The notes: generated from the letters alone by a model not told the origin. A stretch of 64,000 nucleotides of DNA from Labilibaculum manganireducens (GCF_002843385.1 NZ_MVDE01000002.1:1-64000), one strand, 5' to 3'; counted from the first letter of the stretch, positions 27,022 through 36,550 are shown. Program-made: numbers and translations.

Positions 27022-29496
27022 TTACATTGGATCGACGTCAAAATTAATTTGAATAGATTTAAATTGATCCATGCTTTTTAGATGATTTGCATGTTGATTT
27101 AAAATCCATTTGGCTTTAGATGGGGAACTTTTCTTTTCTATTTTTAAAAGGATATTAACGATGTATAAGTTTTGAATTCGGTTAATAACAGGCGATTGAG
27201 GCCCAAATACACGAATGCCAAAAATTTTCCGTAAAGATTTTGCCAAGGTTTCTGATGCCTGATTTACCAGAGTTTGGTTTTTGTGTTTTAAACAGATGTT
27301 GATTAAGCGGTAAAAAGGCGGATAAATAAATTCTTTTCTTTCTGCCAATTGATCGGAGTACATCGAAATATAATCGTTTTCGATTACATTTTTTATGATT
27401 GGGTGTTCGGGAGTATAAGTTTGTATCAGTACTTTGCCTCTTTTCTTTTTTCGTCCGGCACGTCCGGAAACCTGAGCCATCATCTGAAAACTCCGTTCGT
27501 AGGCACGAAAATCCGGGTAATTTAGCATTGAGTCGGCATTTAGCACACCAACCAAACTCACATTATCAAAATCGAGCCCCTTCGAAACCATTTGTGTGCC
27601 CACTAAAATATCGAGTTCCTGATTTTCGAATTTGTAAATGAGCTTTTCATAGGCCATCTTTTTTCGGGTGGTATCCAAATCCATTCTTGCAATTCTTGCA
27701 TCAGGAAAGAAACCCGTTAATTCCTCTTCAATTTTTTCAGTTCCAAAACCTTTGTCTTCAATTTCGGTTGAACTGCAATGTTCACAGCTGGTTGGCGGAT
27801 GAATACTGTGAGCACAGTAATGGCAAACCAACTGATTGTTGAATCGGTGGTATGTTAAGCTTACAGCACAGTTTGGGCAATGAGGAACCCACCCGCAGCT
27901 TTTGCATTCCAGATAGGGTGAATATCCTCTTCTGTTTTGAAATAAAATAATCTGTTCCTTATTTTTCAGGCAAGTCTCCATCATTTGCATCAACTCAGGA
28001 GAGAACATCGATTTCATCTGTTTTTTCCGTTTGGCTTCCTTTACATCAGCAATAATTATTTCAGGCATTTCCAGATTCTGGTGACGCTGAAACAATTCTA
28101 CCAAACCGTATTTGCCCGTTTTGGCATTGTAGTAGGTTTCTATTGCGGGTGTGGCAGTGCCCAATAAAGTTTTTGCCTGATGCAGATGAGCCAGATAAAT
28201 AGAAGCATCTCGTGCGTGGTATCGTGGAGCCGGATCGAATTGTTTGTACGTGTTTTCATGTTCTTCATCGACAATTATTAATCCTAAATTTTTGAAAGGC
28301 AAAAATATTGATGAACGAACACCTAAAATTACCTGATAGGCAGTATCAGGATTGTTTTGATTGATGTTGTTGTAGATTTCTACCCGTTCGGCATCGTTGA
28401 ATTTTGAATGGTAGATTCCCACTTTATTTCCAAATACAGTTCGCAGCCGATTGATGATCTGAGTTGTTAAAGCAATTTCCGGCAACAGGTAAAGTACCTG
28501 TTTCCCAAGTTGTAACTGCTCCTGAATCAGATGGATGTATATTTCTGTTTTTCCACTTGAGGTGACTCCGTGGAGCAGTACACAGTTCTTCTCTTCAAAG
28601 TTTTCACGGATCTCAGCAATTGCTTTTTCCTGATATTCATTCAATTCTTTAAGTCCTGAAGTTTCGGCATGTGACAGATCGATTCTATCCAGTTTCTCAT
28701 GGTAAATTTCAAGAATGCTTTTTTCCACCAAACTTTTTAAAACGCTTTTGGAAGCTGCTGTTGACTTTAAAAGTTCGGGGACTGAAACTTTTAGAGCATT
28801 TTCTTCGAAGTAGTGTTTGGAAAGATTAAGATAGGAGAGGAGTATCTCCTGTTGCTTTTTTGCTCTTTTTAAGTCATTAATCAGATCGCCCATTTCCGAT
28901 TCGCTAAAATCAGATGCCAATCGAACAAACTCCTTTTTCTTTTCCTTGTAATGGTTAATAATTTGTTCTTCGATGGAAACAGCTCCTTTTTCGAGTAGTG
29001 ATTTTACTTGAGGAAGCGTATTTTTTAATCCTGTGGCCTGATTTAAGGCAGAAATATTCACGTCTTTTGAATGCTTTAGTACATTCAAAATTTGCTCCTC
29101 GGTTTTGCTAAGAGCTTCCAAAGTCTGAAAATCTTCGTTTGCAGTTATCTTGGTTTGGCTTTCCAGCTTTAATCCTGAAGGAAGTGCCGCTTTAAAAACG
29201 TCACCTAAAGTACATTGGTAATATTGTGATATCCACTCCCAAAAATTGAATTGAAATGAATTGATAATCGGAGATTCATCGAGACAGGTAATAATGTCCT
29301 TAGTTGAATAATCTGCAGGAGCTGTGTTGTGAATGTTTTTTACAATTCCGGTGTAGAATTTTTTACTGCCGAAAGGAACAACTACCCTTTTTCCAATGGC
29401 CAAATCAGCTTTTAGTTCCTCGGGAATAGAGTAGGTAAAAAGCCGGGCCAATGGAAGTGGCAGTATGATATCTGCAAATTTGGTAGTTTTGTTCAT
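27022..29496 (-). CDS. priA: Primosomal protein N' (PriA helicase)
   Basis: The replication-restart helicase reloads the replisome at collapsed forks. The start at ATG 29496 gives MNKTTKFADIILPLPLARLF; the upstream ATG at 29517 would lie before the predicted transcript start. From this start it has 824 residues. The helicase core holds Walker A LLHGVTSSGKTEIY and the DEEH box (VDEEHENTYKQ). Paired cysteines in CKSCGWVPHCPNC and CHYCAHSIHPPTSCEHC form the two zinc sites. Domain order and length agree with PriA. Confidence 0.95.
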   Translation of the reverse strand: MNKTTKFADIILPLPLARLFTYSIPEELKADLAIGKRVVVPFGSKKFYTGIVKNIHNTAPADYSTKDIITCLDESPIINSFQFNFWEWISQYYQCTLGDVFKAALPSGLKLESQTKITANEDFQTLEALSKTEEQILNVLKHSKDVNISALNQATGLKNTLPQVKSLLEKGAVSIEEQIINHYKEKKKEFVRLASDFSESEMGDLINDLKRAKKQQEILLSYLNLSKHYFEENALKVSVPELLKSTAASKSVLKSLVEKSILEIYHEKLDRIDLSHAETSGLKELNEYQEKAIAEIRENFEEKNCVLLHGVTSSGKTEIYIHLIQEQLQLGKQVLYLLPEIALTTQIINRLRTVFGNKVGIYHSKFNDAERVEIYNNINQNNPDTAYQVILGVRSSIFLPFKNLGLIIVDEEHENTYKQFDPAPRYHARDASIYLAHLHQAKTLLGTATPAIETYYNAKTGKYGLVELFQRHQNLEMPEIIIADVKEAKRKKQMKSMFSPELMQMMETCLKNKEQIILFQNRRGYSPYLECKSCGWVPHCPNCAVSLTYHRFNNQLVCHYCAHSIHPPTSCEHCSSTEIEDKGFGTEKIEEELTGFFPDARIARMDLDTTRKKMAYEKLIYKFENQELDILVGTQMVSKGLDFDNVSLVGVLNADSMLNYPDFRAYERSFQMMAQVSGRAGRKKKRGKVLIQTYTPEHPIIKNVIENDYISMYSDQLAERKEFIYPPFYRLINICLKHKNQTLVNQASETLAKSLRKIFGIRVFGPQSPVINRIQNLYIVNILLKIEKKSSPSKAKWILNQHANHLKSMDQFKSIQINFDVDPM

Positions 29497-29514
29497 TCGT
29501 GTGTTCTTTTTCCC

Positions 29515-29522
29515 CAAAGTTA
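29515..29522 (-). promoter_or_regulatory. Promoter element that fixes the priA start
   Basis: TAACTTTG on the minus strand matches TAnnTTTG. Transcription would begin near 29508, leaving only about a dozen bases of leader before ATG 29496. Confidence 0.45.
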
Positions 29523-29591
29523 TGAGTTCTGATTAGAATCTCATCATAACTGGAAAATAAGCATGAACAAAAACCACCGTTTTCAGAAAAT

Positions 29592-31439
29592 TTAGATAGA
29601 AAGAATATCGTTAAGACTCATCAGTGAATCCTTAACTTTCTTCTTGTTTTTAATGGTTTTGTTGAATGAAACGTGTGAAACCTCACCGTTAACAATTCCA
29701 ACCATAATACTCTTTTGATCATCCAGTAAGGCTTCAACTGCGGCAACACCTAAAGTAGATGCAGTTACACGGTCGAAAGCCGATGGAGAACCACCTCTTT
29801 GCATGTGTCCCAAAACAGATACTCTAATGTCGTACTCAGGATGTTCTTTTCCAATTTCCTTTGCAATTGTGTAAGCGCCACCAGATTTGTCACCTTCGGC
29901 TACAATTACAATACCACTTGATTTGTGTTCTTTATATCCTTTTTCAAGATATTTTTGCAATTCCTGAGTGTGGGTTTCTTTTTCAGGAATTAAAATAGCT
30001 TCAGCTCCTGTTGCAATTCCACTTCGCAAAGCAATAAAACCAGCATCACGACCCATTACTTCAATAAAGAACAAACGGTTGTGAGCACTTGCAGTATCGC
30101 GGATTTTATCAACAGCGTCAATTACTGTGTTGATTGCCGTGTCGTAACCAATCGTGTAATCGGTACCAAACAAATCATTGTCAATAGTACCTGGAATTCC
30201 CACTACAGGGATATCAAATTCCTGTGTAAAAATTCGGGCTCCGGAAAATGTACCGTCACCACCAATAACCACAAGAGCATCTATTTTATTGGCAATCATT
30301 TGCTCATGCGCTTTTTTTCTTCCCTCAACAGTTCTGAATTCTTCACTTCTGGCCGAACGAAGAATGGTTCCGCCTTTTTGAATAATGTTGCTTACATCAT
30401 GAGATTTCATTTTCTTAAAATCACCATGAATTAAGCCTTCGTATCCTTGCAGTACACCTACAACTTCAATTTTGTTATAGATAGCAGCACGAACAACAGC
30501 TCTGATGGCTGCATTCATTCCCGGAGCATCGCCTCCTGAAGTTAAAACTCCAATTTTCTTAATTTTAGACATGCTTAAATCGTTTTTATTTTCAAGTTTT
30601 ATTTTTTCAATTGTATCATTCATCAGCCAGGTGGGAGTGGATGTTGCTCCGCTTACACCAACCGATTTTGCATTCGCAAACCAGTCCATATTCAACTCAT
30701 CAGGGCAAGTGATAAAGTAACTGTTCCGATTTGTTCTTTTACAGACATCGAACAGTAATTTTCCGTTCGAACTTTTTTTTCCGCTCACAAAAATGATCAC
30801 ATCGTGTTTGCCTGCAAAATCCTTAAGTAAGGGAACACGATTCGATACCTTCCTGCAAATTGTATCATTAATGCTAAGGCTGTTTTTGCATTCTTTTTTC
30901 AGATATTCTGAAATTTCGGCAAAGCCTGAAATGGTTTTTGTTGTTTGCGAAAACAGAACAACCGGCAAGCTGAAGTTCACCAATTTTAAATCATCTGTAT
31001 TTTCAACAACAATTGCCTTGCCTTCGGTTTGACCGACTAAACCATTTACCTCGGCATGACCTTTTTTACCGTATATAATTATTTGACCGTTTGACTTCTT
31101 AATCTCCCGGTATGCTTTTTTTATCTTTTTTTGCAGGTTTAAAACTACCGGGCACGAAGCATCAATAATTTCAATATTTTGATTTTTTGCTGTTTCGTAA
31201 GAGGTTGGAGGCTCTCCATGTGCTCTAAATAAAACTTTTTTTCCTGATAGTTTCGAAAACTGATCGTGATTGATGGCTTGTAACCCTTGAGCATTAAGAC
31301 GATCAACTTCGATATTGTTGTGAACGATATCACCAATACAGAAGAGTTGATTGTCCTCTTTCAGTATTTCTTCCGCTTTATTTATGGCATTTACAACACC
31401 AAAGCAGAATCCGGCGTTAGGATCAATTTCAATATTCAT
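29592..31439 (-). CDS. Fusion of IspH (HMBPP reductase) and PfkA (6-phosphofructokinase)
   Basis: One uninterrupted frame of 615 codons encodes two complete enzymes. Residues 1-289 are IspH, the 4Fe-4S enzyme of the last MEP-pathway step. The three cluster cysteines are Cys12 (GFCFGVV), Cys96 (DASCPVV) and Cys195 (DTICRKVSN), and His40, His74, His128 and Glu130 (KGHAEVNG) are in place. Residues 290-615 are ATP-dependent PfkA: GVLTSGGDAPGMNAAIRAV, GGDGTFSGA, catalytic PGTIDNDL with Asp420 and Asp422, MGRDAGFIA and GHMQRGGSPSAFDR. The junction is KNDLSMSKIKK with no stop. Met290 (ATG at 30572) looks like a normal PfkA start and could allow separate initiation. An alternative is an ancestral gene pair whose stop was lost, or a sequencing error. 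It follows cmk by 23 bases. Confidence 0.88.
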   Translation of the reverse strand: MNIEIDPNAGFCFGVVNAINKAEEILKEDNQLFCIGDIVHNNIEVDRLNAQGLQAINHDQFSKLSGKKVLFRAHGEPPTSYETAKNQNIEIIDASCPVVLNLQKKIKKAYREIKKSNGQIIIYGKKGHAEVNGLVGQTEGKAIVVENTDDLKLVNFSLPVVLFSQTTKTISGFAEISEYLKKECKNSLSINDTICRKVSNRVPLLKDFAGKHDVIIFVSGKKSSNGKLLFDVCKRTNRNSYFITCPDELNMDWFANAKSVGVSGATSTPTWLMNDTIEKIKLENKNDLSMSKIKKIGVLTSGGDAPGMNAAIRAVVRAAIYNKIEVVGVLQGYEGLIHGDFKKMKSHDVSNIIQKGGTILRSARSEEFRTVEGRKKAHEQMIANKIDALVVIGGDGTFSGARIFTQEFDIPVVGIPGTIDNDLFGTDYTIGYDTAINTVIDAVDKIRDTASAHNRLFFIEVMGRDAGFIALRSGIATGAEAILIPEKETHTQELQKYLEKGYKEHKSSGIVIVAEGDKSGGAYTIAKEIGKEHPEYDIRVSVLGHMQRGGSPSAFDRVTASTLGVAAVEALLDDQKSIMVGIVNGEVSHVSFNKTIKNKKKVKDSLMSLNDILSI

Positions 31440-31462
31440 TTTTTATCCTGTCTGTTGATTAC

Positions 31463-32155
31463 TTACAGCTCATTCATGCGATCAACAATCCAATCCAATT
31501 GTTCGTCCGGAGTCAAATGGCTGTTGTTGAGTACAATTGCATCCTCAGCTTTTCGGAGCGGACTTTCATCACGGTTTTCATCGATATAATCTCTTTTTGA
31601 AACGTTCTCTCTGATTTCGTCCAATGAAATGTTTTCTCCTTTATCTTTTAGTTCTTTATAACGGCGAATGGCTCTTATTTCCACATCGGCAGTCATAAAT
31701 ATTTTTAAATCGGCATTTGGGAAAACCACAGTTCCAATATCCCTGCCGTCCATTATAACTCCACCTTCCTTGCTTAATTCACGCTGAAAAGCCACCATTT
31801 TCTCACGCACAAATTTGATTTTCGCAATCAGACTTACGTTGTTCGAAACAGCCATTTGGCGAATCTCATCTTCAACCAATTCAGCATTTAAATAAGTCTC
31901 GTGACGCTGTTTTTCAGTATTGTACTGAAAAGAGATGTTTACCTGATCGATTAAATGAGCCAGCTTATTTTCATCTACTTTGTCGCCGGAAATTAAGTTG
32001 TTTCTCATTGCAAAAAGAGTAACCACCCGATACATTGCGCCACTGTCAATATAAGTGTATTTAATTTTTTTTGCCAAATCCTTGGCAACAGTACTTTTTC
32101 CGCACGACGAATGTCCGTCGATTGCTATAATTAGTTTCTTTTCAGGTATATCCAT
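31463..32155 (-). CDS. cmk: Cytidylate kinase
   Basis: A 230-residue kinase of CMP and dCMP. The start at ATG 32155 (MDIPEKKLIIAIDGHSSCGK) puts the P-loop DGHSSCGKST near the N-terminus; a longer frame upstream adds residues not seen in the family. YIDSGAMYR, MDGRDIGTVVFPNADLKIFM and the late KRDYIDENRDESPLRKAEDA are conserved Cmk motifs. It lies between porQ and the IspH-PfkA gene on the same strand; porQ next to cmk recurs in Bacteroidota. Confidence 0.94.
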   Translation of the reverse strand: MDIPEKKLIIAIDGHSSCGKSTVAKDLAKKIKYTYIDSGAMYRVVTLFAMRNNLISGDKVDENKLAHLIDQVNISFQYNTEKQRHETYLNAELVEDEIRQMAVSNNVSLIAKIKFVREKMVAFQRELSKEGGVIMDGRDIGTVVFPNADLKIFMTADVEIRAIRRYKELKDKGENISLDEIRENVSKRDYIDENRDESPLRKAEDAIVLNNSHLTPDEQLDWIVDRMNEL

Positions 32156-32303
32156 TCTATTTATTGCTCGATTTTTTTGTGCAATTGGGTACAAAAGTAT
32201 AAAGAAAATCGATCAAAATATGAGATTTGGAACTAAAAATAGGGGGTGTAAAAGATTATAGTCTCCTGTAAACGATTGAAATGCGCAATTTGAATTATTT
32301 TTT

Positions 32304-33329
32304 TTAGAAATTAAAGTCGCTTAATCGGGTGCTGATTGAGAAATGATTGCTTGCACCTGCCAAATGATACTTTGCCGAGGCAAAACTAACCTGGAAACGC
32401 GATACTTTAACTCCAAATCCCCAAGTGAATCCAACAGTCGAAGTTTTTTCATCAACTTTAAGTTCCATTCTTCGCTGAAAGTTGTACCCCAGCCGAATAC
32501 TAAAGTTCTTCGATGGCAAAAACTCTGTACCTAAAATAAAGTGTTTCAGAGCTTTGTCGGAGAAACTGTCTTTGCCTGATTTTGAAAAAGAATCGTCAGT
32601 GCTATTTAATTCGGATTCGTAAGTCAGATCAAATTCTTCAAGATGGCGGTAGTTGATTGCAAAACGGAAAGGAGCATGCTGCAGTTTGGTGCTCAGTCCA
32701 ATTAATACTTCATTCGGAAGATCTTCCCGATGCGATCCGTAGTAAGCTTTTATCTGATAACCAAAATTTCGTGCCACAATCGAGGCTCTGAATAGTTCAT
32801 CGGAACTGTCGTAGATCAAGGCCAAATCGGCAGCCAAACCAAAAGAGCTGTATTTTTCCAAGGCCGAATAAACTGGTTTAATTGAAGCTCCCACACGAAT
32901 ATTCTTATTCAATTGCCTGCCATAACTAATAATCAGCGCGTAATCGGAAGCTTTAAAATTGCCAGTTATTTCTCCAAATTCGTTTGCTTCGGTAAATTTT
33001 CCATAGTTTACGTAATGCATCGCCAATGAAAAGGTGCCGATTTTAGCATAATCCTTGGTGTAGGAGGCGTATCCGTAATTGATATCAGTTAGGTAATTTA
33101 CGTAATTCAATGCCACTTTTTGATCCAAATCGGGATGGAGGGCTGCAGGATTGTAAAAAGAGTAATCTGCATCAATATCGCTTAATGCAATTTGATCTCC
33201 TCCCATGGCAGTAACTCTGGCTGAACTTCCTAAATTCAGGAATTCGTAGATGTTTTCTCCACCACTTTGGCCTTTCAGCGTAAGACTTGCAAGAAGAGAA
33301 ATGACGATTAGAATTGCTGTTTTATTCAT
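32304..33329 (-). CDS. porQ: Type IX secretion system protein PorQ
   Basis: The 341-residue outer-membrane protein has a signal peptide (ILIVISLLASLTLKG). It then has the PorV/PorQ family start YEFLNLGSSARVTAMGGDQI, and DADYSFYNPAALH, which is characteristic of PorQ. Regular strands follow, ending in TRLSDFNF. In Porphyromonas PorQ is needed for type IX secretion and attaches A-LPS together with PorU, PorV and PorZ (family knowledge). Its position upstream of cmk supports the call. No protein with a recognisable type IX C-terminal sorting domain was seen in this window. Confidence 0.85.
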   Translation of the reverse strand: MNKTAILIVISLLASLTLKGQSGGENIYEFLNLGSSARVTAMGGDQIALSDIDADYSFYNPAALHPDLDQKVALNYVNYLTDINYGYASYTKDYAKIGTFSLAMHYVNYGKFTEANEFGEITGNFKASDYALIISYGRQLNKNIRVGASIKPVYSALEKYSSFGLAADLALIYDSSDELFRASIVARNFGYQIKAYYGSHREDLPNEVLIGLSTKLQHAPFRFAINYRHLEEFDLTYESELNSTDDSFSKSGKDSFSDKALKHFILGTEFLPSKNFSIRLGYNFQRRMELKVDEKTSTVGFTWGFGVKVSRFQVSFASAKYHLAGASNHFSISTRLSDFNF

Positions 33330-33384
33330 AGAATTGATGGCTTAGGCATCCTAAAGATAGAAATCCGAATGAAAAGATTCTTGC

Positions 33385-33891
33385 TTACAGTTGTTCTTTT
33401 TTCTTTTTAAGGCGATCGACTACTTCGTAAACTGCAGGACAGTAATGTGTATTTTTTAATGTAAGATCGAGTATTTGATAAAAGCGTTTGCGATCGGTAT
33501 GCGGATATTCGCGGCAGGCACGGGGACGATTTTCATAAACCATGCAGTAATTGTCTGGCATCAAAAACGGACAAGGGGTTTCCTTAAACACATAATCGTT
33601 TTCATTGTCCATATATAAATATTGATTGATGAACTCGGAAGGTTTCATTCTAAACTGTTTTGCCAGGCGTTCAATGTCCTTATCGATAACAATCGGACTA
33701 ATGCTCTTGCAGCAATTGGCACATTCCAGGCAATCCAGATCTTCGAATACTTCATCGTGAAGTGTGTGAACAATAGAATCCAATTGTTTGGGTTTCTTTT
33801 TTTTAAGTCTGGTGAATAATTCTTTGGTAGCAGTTTCGGTATTTTTTGCATTCTGCTTCAACAACTCCAAATCGATCTTTATTTTGCCCAT
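33385..33891 (-). CDS. YkgJ family cysteine-cluster protein
   Basis: The 168-residue protein has the cysteine pattern LDCLECANCCKSISP near residue 55, TPCPFL, NYCMVYENRPRACREYP and a late HYCPAVY, as in the YkgJ/UPF0153 (CxxCxxCC) family, thought to bind zinc or an iron-sulfur cluster. Function is unknown. The first 45 residues and the tail are charged and helical. It is upstream of porQ with a 55-base gap and has its own promoter motif. Confidence 0.8.
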   Translation of the reverse strand: MGKIKIDLELLKQNAKNTETATKELFTRLKKKKPKQLDSIVHTLHDEVFEDLDCLECANCCKSISPIVIDKDIERLAKQFRMKPSEFINQYLYMDNENDYVFKETPCPFLMPDNYCMVYENRPRACREYPHTDRKRFYQILDLTLKNTHYCPAVYEVVDRLKKKKEQL

Positions 33892-33996
33892 TATCTAATT
33901 CTATTTTTTGAAGTTTCAGTTTCGTTTGCGAGAGAAATAATCCGCTAATAATAGATATCTCAACTCTTCTTTGGAAATTGAGAATTTTAATGAGTA

Positions 33997-34004
33997 CAAA
34001 AATA
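33997..34004 (-). promoter_or_regulatory. Promoter element of the YkgJ gene; surrounding gap empty
   Basis: TATTTTTG on the minus strand matches TAnnTTTG, about 105 bases before the start. The remaining 380-base divergent gap (33892-34271) shows no gene or RNA that I recognise. Confidence 0.4.
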
Positions 34005-34271
34005 GCCGTAAAAATCGGAATTACATGGATGAGATTATTGGTTTTAGTAATTCTAATGAGATGTAAGCCGAAGCGGATGCGAATAGCTTAGGTTGTGGTA
34101 AGGTAATTTACTCTTTGGCTTTTGGTTGCGCATTTAATGTAGTGGCATGTTAAATTAAAAAGCATTGTGCTTGTATTTTAATGACAAATTACTGATAAAC
34201 GATAATAAATTGTTGTAAAACAGAAATATATTTCTTAAATTCGTATGTTCATTATTTAATATATTATTGCT

Positions 34272-34910
34272 ATGAAAAGTAACCGAAGAGTTTTAAAGCA
34301 TTTAGCATCATCTTTTTATTTATTCTATATAATCAGTCTTTTAGGCTTGGTTGGTGCTGTGTTGTCATTTTTTATGGATTTAATTTTTGATTGGGATGGA
34401 GCGGTAGAAATGAGATTTAAGGTTATTTCAAGTTTTGTAGAACTTCCGACTAGTTTTACAATGCTTGATGGTAGTAAGTTTAATGGTGTGGGTGAGTTTT
34501 ATATTTTGCCACGTGTTCTTGAAATAGATAATCTAAGTTATTGGATTCTAAGTTGGTTAGATCAGTTTATGTTGTTTGGTGTTGCGGTGTTCTTAACAAG
34601 GCAATTAAAGGAGGTGTTTGAATCAATATCATTGGCTTCAAAGAGTAATCTGTTCTTTGTTCGTAAAAATTACACTCGAATTAAGAGGGTTGGGCTAGTT
34701 TTAATTATTTTTTGTATTTATATGTTTATTGAATCCACTATTTATTCATATCTTTTTTTGAAAGACCTGCATGTTATGGATATAGCAATACATGTTAATC
34801 CTGATTTTAGTGTATTGTTTGGGATTTTTCCAGCTTTGATAGTTCTTGCAATTGCTCAAGTGTATAAAGCAGGAATTGAAATGAAAGAAGAAAGTGATTT
34901 AGTCATCTAA
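34272..34910 (+). CDS. DUF2975 family membrane protein
   Basis: The 212-residue protein has about four membrane helices (YLFYIISLLGLVGAVLSFFM first, the last in IFPALIVLAIAQVYKAG). FEFI-type segments of the family are seen as FLTRQLKEVFESISLASKSN, the conserved cytoplasmic stretch between helices 2 and 3 of DUF2975 proteins. It precedes a small Cro/CI regulator by 12 bases, the usual DUF2975-XRE pairing (like YoaS-YozG in Bacillus). Function unknown; the pairing suggests that the membrane protein and regulator act together. Confidence 0.78.
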   Translation: MKSNRRVLKHLASSFYLFYIISLLGLVGAVLSFFMDLIFDWDGAVEMRFKVISSFVELPTSFTMLDGSKFNGVGEFYILPRVLEIDNLSYWILSWLDQFMLFGVAVFLTRQLKEVFESISLASKSNLFFVRKNYTRIKRVGLVLIIFCIYMFIESTIYSYLFLKDLHVMDIAIHVNPDFSVLFGIFPALIVLAIAQVYKAGIEMKEESDLVI

Positions 34911-34922
34911 GGAATTTCAATT

Positions 34923-35147
34923 ATGCCTATAATAACAAATTTAGATGTGATGCTGGCCAAGCGAAAGATGAGTTCGAAAGAGCTTGCAGATCGAATTGGG
35001 ATAACGGTAGCCAATTTATCTATCCTGAAGAGTGGTAAAGCGAAAGCCATTCGTTTTTCTACATTGGAAGCTATTTGTCGGGAACTCCATTGCAAACCAG
35101 CTGATATTTTGGATTATATACCGTGTGAAGATAATTCCCCAAATTAA
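34923..35147 (+). CDS. Small Cro/CI-type HTH regulator (YozG-like)
   Basis: The 74-residue single-domain HTH_26/XRE protein has NLDVMLAKRKMSSKELADRI as helices 1-2, GITVANLSILKSGKAKAIRF as turn and recognition helix, and LEAICRELHCKPADILDYI as the conserved tail. It is the partner of the DUF2975 gene, probably autoregulating the pair. Confidence 0.85.
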   Translation: MPIITNLDVMLAKRKMSSKELADRIGITVANLSILKSGKAKAIRFSTLEAICRELHCKPADILDYIPCEDNSPN

Positions 35148-35212
35148 TATGGGTTGAAATTTTCATTGATGGAATTTACGTGATTTTTATTTTTCGAATA
35201 AAAACTAAAAAA

Positions 35213-35533
<321 letters not shown>

Positions 35534-35926
35534 TTACTTGGCGGAATTGTTTTTTTTTAATTGTAAATACTCCTCATGCAGTAAAATGTGTTTCTCCTGT
35601 AATTCTACCAATTTGTGCAGGAGGACTGCATTTTCGTTTAAAAGATCGTTTATTTTTTTTGTATTGTGATAAATTACATCTGGTTCTTCTATTTTTATCT
35701 GTTTGTCTTCTTCTTGCTTAGTGTTGCTGTCCAATATTTTTTTTAGCAAATAGTTGGCATCTTTATTACAGGCAATTGAAATCTGTTTTAAGGTCTCAGG
35801 TTTCCAATTGTCTTTCTTCATATAGGCATATATTGTTCGCCTGTCAACATTAATTCTTCTTGCAATTTCAGTAATTGGCAACCCCGATTCCGTAATTAAT
35901 GTTTTTATAATATCGCCTTTTGACAT
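35534..35926 (-). CDS. HTH regulator with C-terminal coiled coil
   Basis: The 130-residue protein has an N-terminal helix-turn-helix (ITESGLPITEIARRINVDRR, TIYAYMKKDNWKPETL) at about 11-47. A charged linker follows, then a leucine-rich coiled coil at about 88-125 (INDLLNENAVLLHKLVELQE, KHILLHEEYLQLKK). It ends with a double TAA, beyond which the frame still looks coding, so the protein may be a truncated form. DNA-binding regulator; targets unknown. Confidence 0.72.
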   Translation of the reverse strand: MSKGDIIKTLITESGLPITEIARRINVDRRTIYAYMKKDNWKPETLKQISIACNKDANYLLKKILDSNTKQEEDKQIKIEEPDVIYHNTKKINDLLNENAVLLHKLVELQEKHILLHEEYLQLKKNNSAK

Positions 35927-36068
35927 GAGGTGTGAATTATTTAATCAAAAAGTGTCTATTTAATTTGGACAGCTTTGTGAAATTTATAATCTTTATTATG
36001 AAATAGAATAAGAGTTATGTGATCTCTAGCGCACAAATTAAGCAATAGTTTTAAAATAGCGGTATTCA

Positions 36069-36338
36069 ATGCAAAAAAAATTTAACATCAATGATCGATT
36101 GGGGAATTTAAAAGCCAAGGAAGGAGCTGCGCTCAGAAAAGCAATTGCACTAATGATGGGTAGAACAAGAGAGCATGTTAGCAGAATTCTTAATGCGCCG
36201 GAGGGTTCATCAAAAGATTTTCCTTCTGAAGTAATTATAAGGCTTGCTGATTTTTTTGAATGTAATCCTGAAGATTTATATAATACTCCACCCAGGCCAA
36301 TAAATAAAAAAGAGTTGTTTAATGTAGAACATGACTGA
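36069..36338 (+). CDS. Small HTH (XRE-like) protein
   Basis: The 89-residue protein contains KEGAALRKAIALMMGRTREH (helices 1-2), VSRILNAPEGSSKDFPSEVI (turn and recognition helix) and IRLADFFECNPEDLYNTPPR (conserved tail). This is a Cro/CI-like fold with one insertion. It is divergent from the HTH coiled-coil gene and is followed by a tiny membrane ORF, suggesting a small regulatory module. Confidence 0.65.
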   Translation: MQKKFNINDRLGNLKAKEGAALRKAIALMMGRTREHVSRILNAPEGSSKDFPSEVIIRLADFFECNPEDLYNTPPRPINKKELFNVEHD

Positions 36339-36388
36339 GAAATTAAAAATCGCACTTTTGCTTTTTTTCGTGTTTTTGTAATGTAAGT

Positions 36389-36550
36389 ATGATTAAGATG
36401 AATAATTATGATGTTTTTAGTACAAGAGCCAAAGTGATTGACAGACTCTTGGTTGTATTATTTTTTGTGATATTATTGTTGGCTGTATATTGGGTTTGGT
36501 TATCTTATTCTTGGACTTTATCATTGAATTCTTCAATTTCTTGCCAATAA
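36389..36550 (+). CDS. Tiny single-pass membrane ORF (53 residues)
   Basis: ATG 36389 opens a 53-codon frame with a short charged N-terminus (YDVFSTRAKVIDR) and one strong membrane helix (LLVVLFFVILLLAVYWVWL), then a polar tail ending in CQ. A second ATG at 36398 is possible. It begins 50 bases after the small HTH gene on the same strand. No family recognised; it may be a small membrane partner of that regulator or a chance frame. Confidence 0.4.
   Translation: MIKMNNYDVFSTRAKVIDRLLVVLFFVILLLAVYWVWLSYSWTLSLNSSISCQ

Noticed and set aside
34509-34524. CACGTG-centred sequence as a possible parS site
   Set aside because: It matches only the central six bases of the parS palindrome and lies inside the DUF2975 gene.
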